From NCBI GenBank assembly GCA_036874045.1, contig CM072343.1, forward strand, positions 17,318,001 to 17,382,000: a stretch of DNA of 64,000 nucleotides. The letters run 5' to 3'. Positions 37,561 through 50,100 of the stretch are shown one piece after another. The position numbers and the translations under genes were made by a program. Each line of letters opens with the position of its first letter. The stretch's first letter is position 1. This DNA is from Cymodocea nodosa (taxonomy: Eukaryota; Streptophyta; Magnoliopsida; Alismatales; Cymodoceaceae). Under the pieces are notes generated by a model. It was not told the origin of the DNA. It made no database searches and saw only the letters and a list, made by a program, of their open reading frames with translations.

Positions 37561-39836
37561 GAACAGAACACCCTTTTCTTCCCTTTTCCAAAAAAAGTAA
37601 ATAAGTAATTAATCGGTAATTAGTCTATTTATTTTACAATTATAGTAACTTCTATATTGGAATCTTAGCTAGAAGTTACAAATACAATTCCTCTTAACCA
37701 ATGTAATATTACACTTAATTTGTTAATTAGAATAACTAACATACCATCTTGCAAGGGATGAGATTATCAACCAGAATCCATGCAAAACACAATCATTAAT
37801 TACCATAAAAAAAAAGTAATCTGAGTGAGCTAATTGTGGTCCAGGACAACAAAATCTCTTTATTATTGGAATCTTAGCATTTATTCTCAGTTTTTTTGAA
37901 ATTGATAGCAAAATGTAGTTATCAAAATTTAAATCTTGACGATAAATATAAGATACATTTGTTAAGTAAGTAGATTATCTATTCCCTATAGTAATTAAGT
38001 AAGTAGCTTCTTTTTACTGATACATAACTCTCTTAAAAATTTCTATTCTCATTACCATACATGAAGATAAAAAAGAGCGATAAAATTCCAACTCCTGCGT
38101 TAAACTACTACAGCACTAACTCCGTGATACAAAAAGCTACGAGATTTTTAAACAAGCGATTCCAATAAATCCACAGTTGTTCAATTCAAGTGCTAATGAG
38201 ACTACTCCGATTCTGTCCAAGGTCTATAAGGTTGCTTCTATAATATACTAAATTAGACCCACAATTGTTTGTTTATGTAAGCTAAAGTTTCAATGGCCAT
38301 TTGCAGCATTCTTCGTATGGTTATGTAGTAGCTAGGTCGGTTAGGTAGTCATGAAAAAAAGATAGAAAATCAAACAAAGGTTTTTTGGGGGATTTGATCA
38401 TTTCCCATGCATCGATCTAAACTCCAAAAAGTTGATTTCTTGCACAAGAGGAAAGAATTGTTCGCTCAAATAGCATGTGTATGGATACGGGTAGAAAAAG
38501 GAAGAGAGTGAATTAAACTTTGCAACAGAAACCTAACTTCACTCATAATTTACTTCCTTATCTTTATGGAAATAGTTTGTCTTGTTAAGCATGCATTAAA
38601 CCCTGAACATTGTTTCATAAAATCGGTAAAGATCATCTAGGCGAGTCGTTTGTGGTTAATTTAATTACTTTCTTACTTACATGGTAATGATATTTATTTA
38701 TAACTTAGTTTCTTCAAGGTTTGAATTCTGGCAAAACATAAAGATCAGTTAATAACCTTCCATCAATGATCATAGAGTAGTACTCCACAACTGTTCAAGT
38801 GACTAACCTTCTACAGTTGCAAAAAAATTGGGGTCTCTTCCATCCCCATCAATTCTTCCTTCCGTTCGCGTGAGATTCCTCGTCTCATCTCAGCATTGTC
38901 AAATTAAAATCCTCTCTCCTTCACAGAAGAAAACCCCAAGCTTTGCTTCCGTGGGAGACTAATCACAAAGAATGATCCACATGTTAACACTTGTAAGGGT
39001 GTAAATGAGGTGGATATAAGTTTATTGTACTCTTACTTATATTAATTGTGTACATGTAAGTAGAGGGATAAGACTTAATATGATTGAAAAACGTATACAT
39101 ACCCTTTTGATCCACCTTGATTACAACAATGGCTTAAGCTAAGGCCGAATGGAATGAAGGTCTAAAATAGAAACATCTCTTTCTATACTTTTATTAAATG
39201 AAACTGGCAGAAACTTAAGGTTACTTTAGGGTTTAAGGTTTATAACCTATTCATGAAATATGATGGCATAAAGTATTACCATGCATATTCACCTGAATGC
39301 TTCTTATAAATTTTGCACTTCTAGAACATGCAATACTGGACAAATAAGATTGTAAGGTTGAATGGTCTTTTCACGCACCACCTTAAAATTTCCTGGGTTA
39401 ATTGGAAGTCTCAGCTCTAGACCAGTTGGGGGAGTTGAAACGTAACCAGAGGCAAAATCCATTTGTGCAAAAGGCAAAAGGTCTCATCTACTCGTCAGAG
39501 TTGGCTGGGAGAAAGAAAAAAGACCATATCTTCCTCTCCCTCCAGGTGATTTTATCCATTGTGAAATTGACATTCTTCATGGTAAATTTCAAGGGAGATA
39601 TATGTGGGAGTTGTGATGCTTCCCTCGTTGCTCATTAATGAACAATTTGGAGAGAGAGTGAGAGAGAAAGAGAGGGTGGGAGCAGGTCATCATTAATTAT
39701 CCAAAGAATCTGGTTTTTGTACATGTAGTAGGTCATTTCTGTCCATCAGATGGTGATTGGTTTACAAGGGAATTAAGACAAAAAGTACAAGTAATTATTC
39801 ATTGATACTAGAACAAGGCCATAGGTCGTTGAAGAT

Positions 39837-39950
39837 ATGACGTGTATGATTAAAGTTTCCATCTAAACAGTTGACATTTATATGTGTAATTATATATGAC
39901 ATGTATAATTGAAGTTTCCATCTAAACAGATGACATTTATATGTGTAATT
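39837..39950 (+). repeat. 59-bp tandem duplication
   Basis: Two copies (39837-39895, 39896-39950) share agtttccatctaaacag, tgacatttatatgtgtaat and an initial atgac block, with a few substitutions. Confidence 0.9.
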
Positions 39951-42298
39951 AAGATAAGTCGTGCGCAGAAAAGTTCAAATACACAAGCAAGGAAAATCTG
40001 TTTATTGGAATATTAACATAGATGAAACATGCAAAAATATGTTAAGATAATATGAATCACATGCATTATATATATCAAAAATAAGTGCTAACTACTAAAT
40101 ACAGGTATTATGATACCATACACAAATGTTGTGATATCTAATATTATAAGAATTATGATAATAAACACGGCATGTCATGTGAGTGTAATAAGTGTGATTA
40201 GGAGTGATGTGTGAGTAAATAACGTGGTTTTGTCCATGAATTACAAAAAGGTTGTATCACATATGATCATACACCCTTACAAAGTTGATAAATCATATCT
40301 ACCACCAATAGGGTTATGTTTATGGGCATTTCAACTACCTCAGCGCATCTCAACTATCTCATCTACCACCAATCAGGTTATAGATATGTATCTCCCACAT
40401 TTGAGTCAAACTCAAGGGTGACTTAGGTCAAGACAACAACAAGGCTGTATCATCAGCTCAAAGAAAGATTAACCCAACAAATAGAAAACACAATGCTAGT
40501 TTTTTTTTATCAAACAAAGCTCCAATGGAGAGTGTGATCTTAGTAAATCTACAAGGAAAAAAGGATCCATTTAGATATGTTGTGTCATGTTCCAATCGTC
40601 ATAATATTAGAAAGTAAATTTACAGTGGAATGACAATTATCATAATATAAAAATGTTCTTTTCAATATTGTAACATAAAATAGAATTAATAACAAAAATA
40701 TCTAAAAGAAAATCAAAAGACAAAATTGTCACATGCTGCTACATCATCACTTCACTCTTCCAAAGACTCTTGGTCACATCGTCCTTAATTGACAAGAAAC
40801 CCTAAATTGCAACGAAGAAGAAAAAACCCTAACCATGATCAATGGCCAACCCACCTACGTACATAATAAAAAAATAAGACATGTTTATTGATGTCATCGT
40901 CAAAAAAATTTCTATTATTAGATTTTTGTTCCTGCTATTAGACTCTTTCACACGAAACTATATAAGATGACAACATAAATATTTGTTGAATAAAGAAAGG
41001 ATGCCAACTTGCTCTGTCGGTGGAGCTAGCGCATGTTCTAATGGTATCAAATCACATGTCACAACAAAACAAAAAATTTATTAAAAATGCATGCATGGTT
41101 CTTCGTATAATATATACTGTGTGACTTGCAGAGAAAAGTATCTATCACTATTATTTTCTGTAAAATTAAGTAAAAGATGATTAAAAAATTTTAGTTATGA
41201 AATCACAATCAAAGATAGTAAGAACAAATAACTAAAACCCAAATATAAATTTGCTAGAACAAAAAAAAAAAAAAAGATAGCACAATGCTAGCAAGGCAAA
41301 GAAACCAAAAATATCATGAGCAAGTACAATAACAAGGAAGTAGCTAAGATGAACAATACACTAAAGAGAAGCAGTGAAGATGCTAATTATTCCCCTCAAG
41401 TGCATTAACCAAACTTTTGAAGCCAGCATGTTCAATATGAACTCTAACCTATGATACCAGTAATATTAGAGCCTCCAAGAAGGACTACGACGTGATGATC
41501 TCAAGTCGATTGAGCGTAATTAAAATTGTCAGTCCTAATACTTGAAGACAAATTTTCTAACCAAAAACTAGTAAGAAAAAAGATAAAGTATAATATTATT
41601 TCTATTATTCTAAGTAATCCAAAAAAGAAAATCTAGAGCAAGAGTATTCCAAGTAAACTTTGGTAAATTAAAATGGAGATACCTAGAAAAGAAGAAAACA
41701 TTATATAAGAAATCATCTCGAAGAAGGGAATTTTGTTTTTTCAGAAAGAAAACCCATAATTGGTTAGCATGGATACAATCAACAAAATTATGTTCATTAA
41801 ATTCTTGCTGGATAATGATTTATATATATTTTTTTAAGATTTAAATTTTATAAAAATTACGAATGTTATTACTATTAACTAATCAAATTAGATTATTGCA
41901 GTTGAGTGAAACAATAACTAATCTCTCTTTGCAGCATCTCAGGTGGCTGTTAATTTGGATCATGCCTGGTAGCACTGGTCATCCTATTTTATACATAACA
42001 ATAATATAATAGGTCAAGCTAGCTACATCAGCAATGGCATTTACCAATTATCATTGATATATGCGGGCATATTATATCATACATATATATATGTATATAG
42101 GCAAGTTACCAGATAAGTATATATCTCATCTTGATAATTTAAGGTATTCAAACCACAAAACCTAACTCACGTTCTCTCCTCCCTCATTACTCAAAGTGTT
42201 TTTATGGTTGGTAGTGATGACTTAATTCATTCTACATAAAACTTCAGTCCATACTAAACAAATATGTATATATATCTCAATATTATCTTCATCTATTG

Positions 42299-42301
<3 letters not shown>

Positions 42302-42352
<51 letters not shown>
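42302..42352 (+). repeat. (CT)n microsatellite
   Basis: About 50 bp of uninterrupted CT dinucleotides, the longest simple repeat in the window. Confidence 0.95.
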
Positions 42353-42355
<3 letters not shown>

Positions 42356-44494
42356 TGCAAATATATATAACAGACCGTTATCAGACAAGAAAGAGGGAAC
42401 TGATGTTGGGGTTGGTTCAGGTCTGTACCACATACGTACAAAGGAACCCTAGTGGCATGTGAACTGCGCCTTAGATCTCGTGCTCCATGTACTCTTCTTA
42501 CCTGAAAATCTGCAATGGATCTGCCTACTACCTTACCTTCCCCGGGGTATGCATGGTTGCTAGCAGCAGCCAAGAAGAAGACAACCCACAACATGCATGC
42601 TCTGGCTTGTTGGAAATTTGATCCTACTCTCTCCCCAAGGACCCTGTTTAATTGTTTTGGGCACATGCCCTAAACTTTTATGGCACAACTTTTCACTTCC
42701 TTCCTTCCATTGCCAACTGGCTCAGATCGATGCTTGTGTGCACATGCTTTGCACTGCCTTCAATGGAACAATTAGCTAGTGTTGAACGCCATGTATAACC
42801 AACAATATTGCTTGGAGTTTTCTATCTTTTCTTACCTCATGAACATGAACCATTTCCAAAGAAATAATCTTGTCAAAAACGTCACTGGTTATTACAAAAA
42901 AAAAAAACAGGCACACACGGTAAGAAGGACATGGCCCCGGTTGTGTTAATTTGTTTTCGTTATAATTGCACTGAGAAATTGTTGACATCCATTGCCAATC
43001 TTTACACTAAACCCAAGTCAAAATTATTCACACTTATGTAGTGGTGGCTTCTTAAGTGAAAGTTGAACCCGAAATCAGTTGATAACGAGTAATAAATTCA
43101 ATTTTATATAAGATTAAATTCTATTTCTTTGAAGTCAATGTTAAATTTTATCTCAAAACGTTTTCTTACATGTAACAGTTTTATATCTTCTATATTTATA
43201 AATGATCCATAACGAAAATCATTTCGAGTGAAAATTTAACTCAAAATTAATTATCAATGAAATATCAAGTAGATCCAAACTCATGTAAGACAAGATTTTG
43301 TTTCTTTCAAACCAACGAGAGATTTCGTCATCCCAAGTAAATATCCTAAAATAGCTTAATCCACTACACTCTAGTTCTTGAAAATATTGTTCTTTTCAAG
43401 AACAAACAAACTCTGAAGAATAAAATAAAGAATGGAATATTATAAAAGTCCAAGGTGGCACTTAATTAAAACATTTGTATGTGATTATGCATCCAAACTG
43501 CTAATCCACAAAGAATGTATATTCACTTATCTTGGGAATTTAATTTCTTCCCAAAGTGTAAGAAATCTCATTCTTGATAATATAAGGAATAAAATGTTGA
43601 ATAAATCTAATTTTTTTGACATGATTCTTGTAACCAAAATGTTCATGATGAGGCATCTAAATAGAGATCATCAACATCATTATTAATAACAAAAAGGTAC
43701 AAACATTATTAATAACATTTTTTATCATTAATAATTATTAAAATTAATAAAAATAAGGGAAAATATAGTGCACAAGGCTCTCATTAATGTAGGGTCCAAA
43801 GAAGGCCCAATTATACAAAGCCTTACTCCTACAAATGAAGATGTTTGTTATTTTGTAAGATTCGACTCTGTGACCTCCAAGAAAGCCATATATAAAGCAA
43901 TAGTCGAACCATTAAACAAAGGCTCACCCTCTTATTAATATTAATTACAATATCAAATATTAATAACTATATTGACAATATAATAATAAATTACAACCAT
44001 ATTAACTATATTGAAGAAAAATTTATTAATACAATAAACATTAATACAGATAACATTATAATGGTAATGAGAAATACCATCATTAATAATATGATCAATA
44101 TTATATTATAAATGGTATAAAAATATTAAATATTAAAAAACTTAACTTCAATAATGAGAAGAATACCAACATTAATTACTAAACTATGGTAAATAAAAAT
44201 ATTCAATATATAATATTTTTAAAATATTAAATATTAAAAGAGAGTGAACTTTTTGTATTTAGTTAGGAATATATTTATTGATAATATAATAGTTATCATA
44301 ATTACTAATGATTTATAATTACTATTTAGTATCAATAATATACTAATAATAATTACCTATTAATTACGTTGGAATTAATATCAATATTAATAGTAAATGA
44401 TTAATATGAATGCATTGCTAAGTACAACTTACAAAAATTATTGGGTAAGAACTGTGTATGAGATTAGGGATAAATAGATTTCTACTTATACCCC

Positions 44495-44724
44495 ATTACA
44501 AATGTTATATATGTACCATTACGATTGTTTTATATTGATGGCAGACAAGACTCAATGTATACATTTGAACCAAAAATAAGGCTTGTAACTAGGTTATAGT
44601 TGTCACAGTTACAGGTTACATAATGAGATTATCTTCGATCCAAATGTATCTATTGAGTTTTGTTTGCCATCATATATATGTTTCTTCTTAGCAATTTATC
44701 TTATAACATTTGTTTAGTTAATGG
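44495..44724. repeat. Foldback (inverted-repeat) element or hairpin
   Basis: Outer arms acaaatgttata (about 44498) and its complement (about 44713) enclose inner arms 44532-44570 and 44637-44674 (gatggcagacaagactcaat against its near-complement). The whole roughly 230-bp block can fold into an imperfect hairpin with a loop of about 60 bp. It could be a foldback MITE. No coding content. Confidence 0.6.
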
Positions 44725-45483
44725 ATGCCTAGAATTTACTTTGTATCATGCTTGGAAGGTTGGCAGTGCCTCTGGTGAGTTACAATTGCCATGGTATGGA
44801 ATATAAAAGGATTCCTTATTAGCACATGCTTATTTTGACGAAGTTCCTTTGATGCCCTACACTACCTAAATAATACATCACCTCAAGATGGAAGAAGGAT
44901 ATAAAGAAGGGCATAAAAGTTACCATTTATCAAACTATAAAATGTTATGATAACTTCAATCTACTACTATAAGCTTCAAGATGGAGTATATGTTATGTTT
45001 ATCTTTTAGAAATCTTACTATTTTGGGTTACATGTATTGTTACATCTATACCTCTCTTTTGTGTTGTATACTTCTCAATTTTAGATTTCATTATCCACCT
45101 CTTTTCAATGTGTGAATGTCACACCTTAGAAAAAGGATGATAATTGTCATAACATTAAAGAGAAAAAATCATGTATAAAAACTTCTCTTTCTAATATTAT
45201 AAGATTAAGCATCTGCTTAAAAGATATTATAACCTATTAGAAAAAATAAATTCACCATAGATATCTAAGAACAAAATGAACAACAACATCAAGGTAAAAT
45301 TAACCATTCATAATTATGTCACAAATCATCTCACCCCCTTAGAAATATATATGACCAAAAGATATCAATAATATAATACAAGATATATAGTCTCATCACA
45401 TATCATATAACCTCCAAAAATATCCACAAAAGATTATCACTGTTAGAGGTGATGATAATTTCAACATCAATAGAGGACAATAA

Positions 45484-46484
45484 GGGGGGTTTGTGCACTC
45501 GGAATCTGATGGAATTGAAAATTTTTTCCATCAGATTCCGAGTCATGAGGTGTTTGTGCATTTTGGAATTTAAATTCCTTCAATCATGTGTAAAGGCTAG
45601 TAAAATGAATTCTCAACATAAAAGGTTGGAATTCATTTTTCAAAAGATTGCTCGACGCTCATCCTCACTTGTTGAAGTATATATTGTTAATATTTTTTAT
45701 TTAATTAATTATTTTAATATTATTTTTATTAAAAATAAAATATTAATTATTTTATTATTATTATTATTATTTAATTTTATAATATTAAAATCATAAATAT
45801 TATTTAATTAAATTATTATTATTATTTTATTTATTATATTATATTATTTAATATATAATATCAAAATTTCAAAAACTATATAATTTTCCTAACTTTTTGT
45901 GGCTAACACAAACGAAGTCTTAAAAGTCATTTATGGCTAATAAAATGTTCAGAATTATATTTTTTTATAATCAAAGTATTTCAATAATTATTTATTATTT
46001 ACTTTCATTTATTCACTTCATAATAATTATATTTTTAAAAAGGTTATTTATTATTACATTAAGAGGAATATAAAATTTATAATTAACCTTTTGTTGTTTT
46101 AAACATGTATTATAACTAAAATGTTATCAATTTCTGTAATTTTTGATTTATTTTATATAATGATATACTTAATTAATTGATAAATGATATATAAACATTT
46201 AATTTAATAATATGTTCATTTATTAATGCAAGTAATTCATTTCTTGATTAATTACATTTTCACTAATTACTTTAATTCATTACTTAACTTTATTAAAAAT
46301 CAATTTTGTTCAATTCTCTTCAATTCTGTCATGTTCACAAACACCTAAATTTCAATTTCTGTCAAATTCCTTAACGTCCACAAACACCTAGATTTTGAAT
46401 TCTTTCCATCAAATTCTGTAGAATTCAAATTCCGTTAGAATTCAAATTCTGCAGAATTCAAATTCTAAGTGCACAAGCAGGCCC
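45484..46484. mobile_element. Tourist/Harbinger-like non-autonomous DNA transposon
   Basis: A 1,001-bp AT-rich element flanked by the 3-bp direct repeat TAA (45481-45483 and 46485-46487), the PIF/Harbinger signature. The termini are inverted: the left end reads ggggggtttgtgcac and the right end on the other strand reads gggcctgcttgtgcac. Just inside the left end is a perfect small hairpin (cggaatctgatgg against ccatcagattccg), followed by a second tgtttgtgca copy. The right end has several gaattcaaattc-type repeats. No transposase coding. Confidence 0.75.
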
Positions 46485-47140
46485 TAAGTATTCAAATGAT
46501 TGAATCATCGATCATTGCAATTCTATTATTAGTGTTGTCTAGGAATTATCATATAAGTCCCTAGAAAAGTCGATGAGTTATTACATAACGAGAAAACTCA
46601 TAGAGTTAACTAAAGACTATGAATTATTTGGCAAGTTAGCAGCCTAGTGATCAAAGCTCTTAATGAGTTAACTCACACAAGTATTTGAATTATTTTAGCA
46701 CATGGCAAGGTTCAACTAATTAGCACTAAAAGCTTGTAGAGTGTAAACAAATAAAAACTCAAGTAACCAAAAACAATGATGGGATCGACCATTATAGGAA
46801 GTGGTGTAGAAGGCTTCATTGAATTACCTAGCTAAGTGTCTAATGGTGTTAGCAAGTCAACCAATCGAATGTGTAGATCAACACCCCAACCAATTCAGAA
46901 AGCTAATAGCTTAACTAACTAAGGCTCTCAACTAGTGAAGCTATGATTGCCTAGTAATTGTTGTATTATTTTACTATAATATCCCTCTGACCCTAGAGAA
47001 GCATAATAAATACACTCCTATCACCATGGGCCACTATTAAGAAGCAAAGGCATACAACCTAACATACTTGTCTATGTACATGTACGTGAACTTTCTTGCT
47101 TGAATTTTGTATGTTGCATTGAGTTAGAGTTGTGTTTGGT
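46485..47140. other. Intergenic spacer
   Basis: AT-rich, with no recognisable gene or element ends. Confidence 0.5.
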
Positions 47141-50100
47141 TGTTCTTGTTTACTTAAATATATGTTTATATTTTCTTTTAGAAGTAAACAAATAATTTTC
47201 ACAAATAAGATATTAAATTCAATTCATAATTAACTACAAATGCATAGTGTCTATTGCATAAATATGCAAGTACAGATCGATCCTATAGAGAATGAGTAAA
47301 AATTTCAAACAATTTAAATTTTTACAGCTAGAGGTTTTTATGTTCTAAATTACTCACTCTGTTGAATTACTGTTAACTCAACGAACTTAGTTCATTGAGT
47401 TACAGTTATCTTAACGGACTATCCTTGTGGAATTAACTCAACGAGTCTCACTAGTAACTTCAAATTAAAATTACTATCCATAGAAGTATACAAACATTCA
47501 TTGAGTGATTCCACAGAATGTAAATAACATCTATTAAACTTTTAATGTTAGTTTATACGATATTTATCATTAATCAACACTAACATTTAGATATTTCAAA
47601 CAGTAATCATATTAATCAAGATTTCAAAATTGAGTACTAACTGATTTCAGTAATCAGTAATACAATTTTCTATTTTCTAGAATAAAATAAGCATAAAACA
47701 TTCAACAATACTAACATTACTAACAATACAAAACAAATGATACAACTAGATTTGATAAATATAAAAACATATAATGAGTTTTTGTTTTGTTTTTGTTGTA
47801 ATATATTTCTGAAGATGAATGAAAGGTGCAAGGTAAAATTCTTTATTTACAGTAAGAACTCTCGTCACTACATGCAACACGGTTACACCACTGAAAACTC
47901 AATCACTTATTGTCACATGCTCCTCTCCCTATAGAATCGCAAACCAAGACTTTTGTAAGTTGATCTCCTCTTCATTATAGTAACATCAACTTGAAACCAA
48001 AGCTAGAAACTTTATTGTCTCTTAAAAGATGATTCGGTGCTTGGTGAAAATGGTCTTCCTTCATACGATGTAATCACTCCTCACAGTGGTTGTCAATCAC
48101 CGTGTTTGACTTGAAATCAACTCAACATCTAGAAAGTATCATCACAGACCTTCGATGGTAAGTGATTGATGGTGGTGGTGGAGCTTCAAAGAATGACCAA
48201 TGCTTTCTGTAGTTAACACGGTTCTCCACACACACTTCGTTCTTTTCTTTTTTCCTTTTATATTTCTTTCAGTAATAATTGTTTTTGCCTACATGACTGG
48301 TTGGATTTCCTTCCTTCACATCAATGATGGTGATTACTTCTTCATCCCATGATTTAGATCATGGCGTAATTCATGCTAACGTGATTTCCTTTGAATTTCC
48401 TATTCCTATAACTACTCACAGTTGAATATTAGAAAATAATTGGTCTATAGAGTTAGTGTAACTCAACGGACTTACTCTGTTGACTTAACTCTTAACTCAA
48501 TAGACCAACATTGTTGAGTTAAGTTTAACTCAATGAACTCGTTTAGTTCTGCAGTTTAATAAAACAAATACTTTATAACATTTAACATTTAATATGTAAA
48601 AGAAGTAATTCTTAATCATTCAAAAGTTGACATGTAAAATAATTCTTAACTTTATGAGGTTCCGTAATTAGTAATTTTATGAGGTTCCGTAAACTTCTAT
48701 AAAACCACACGTATTAGACTTTCAAACTTTTAATACTTAATTAACGTTAATTCCTTGAAATTATGCATATTCTGTAATTAAAACATGTAATCATATATTT
48801 ATAACATAATGACTTAATTTTCATATGATAAACTAAATATTATGTAATTAACCATTCATTAACCATTAATATTATGCACTTTTTCATTCTAAACAAGTTG
48901 CAATAAGAACAATTTGTACTTTGTTAAGTGATTTAGTGGATTGTAGAAAGAGGCTATGAGCATAGGTAGTTGTCAAACCATGTAAATCTTGTGTTCATTT
49001 TCTTTCACCTTGCTCTCCTCCTTCGACTTATATGTATCATGCAACCATTGTTTGTAATATTCTAGCCCTCCACTATGCAACTCATGAAAGCAAGAAAGGA
49101 ACCTTCTTTCACAACAACTAGTATTAAAGTGTGCAGGTTGCTGTCTAAAAGAAGTCTACAAGTAAAGATGGTAGATGACAAGAAGCTAAGGATTGAAAAG
49201 TTTGATAAGAAGGACTTTGACTTCTAGAAGACGCAAATTGAGGATTATTTGTATTAGAGGAAACTACATCAATCACTTAAAAGAGTGAAGCCGACTAGGA
49301 TGGAATAGGTCAAGTGAGATTTACTAGATAGATAAACTCTCAAAGTTATCAAGCTATCACTAGCTAAAAATGTTGCCTTCAACATAGTAAAGGAGAAGGC
49401 AATCGTTGACCAGATAAATGCTCTCTCCAACATGTATGAAAGTCATCAATAATGAATAAGATATATCTTATGAGAAAATTGTTCAATTTAAGAATGAAGG
49501 AAGGCAGTAGTGTGACAAACTATGTTGATGCACTTAATTCTATATTAACTCAATTGAATACAGTAATTATAGTATTTGATGATGAAATTATAGCTTTGAT
49601 TTTATTGTCTTTATTACTTGATAATTGGTCTATTGTAGTAACTAGTGTTAGCAGCTCACTAGGTTATAAGAAGTTCAAAATGAATGACATCAGAAACCTA
49701 ATTTTAAGTGAGGATATCTAGAAAAGAAGCTCAAGAGAAGCATCAACCTCTACTCTCAATGTGAATAGTAGAGGAAGAAGCCCAAGCAAAGGCAACACAA
49801 ACCAAGGTCATGGAAGATCTAAATCTAAAGGGTCAAGCAAAAGAAGAAAAAATGACATCTATTGGAACTATAATAAATGGGGACACTTTACGTTTGAGTG
49901 TAGATCCCCAAAGAAAAACAACAAAGGAATGTCACCTAAGGGAGAAGGTGCAAACGCTTTGTTAGAAAAATCAGATAAAGCCTTGGTTTGTTGTGTTAAT
50001 AATTCAATTGACTCATAGATTCTAGATTCAAGAGTTTCGTATCACACTACCTATAGGAAGGAGCTATTGCATGACTATTATACAATGCATATGAGAAAAG

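Larger units (their letters stand above)
37561..44489. other. AT-rich intergenic spacer
   Basis: No gene was recognised in nearly 7 kb. It holds a short tandem duplication (39837-39950), a long CT microsatellite (42302-42352) and many AT-rich low-complexity stretches. Around 42440-42800 the composition is less AT-biased, but I found no splice-supported reading frame there. Confidence 0.55.

Noticed and set aside
38810-38960. Less AT-rich patch resembling a 5' UTR or exon
   Set aside because: All frames on both strands are interrupted and no gene follows.
41030-41060. tggtatcaaatcac, similar to a tRNA-Met primer binding site
   Set aside because: No LTR ends or partner LTR could be found beside it, so the match may be chance.
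42289-42666. 125-codon minus-strand frame
   Set aside because: Its C-terminal end is the translation of the CT microsatellite, and no domain is visible in the rest.
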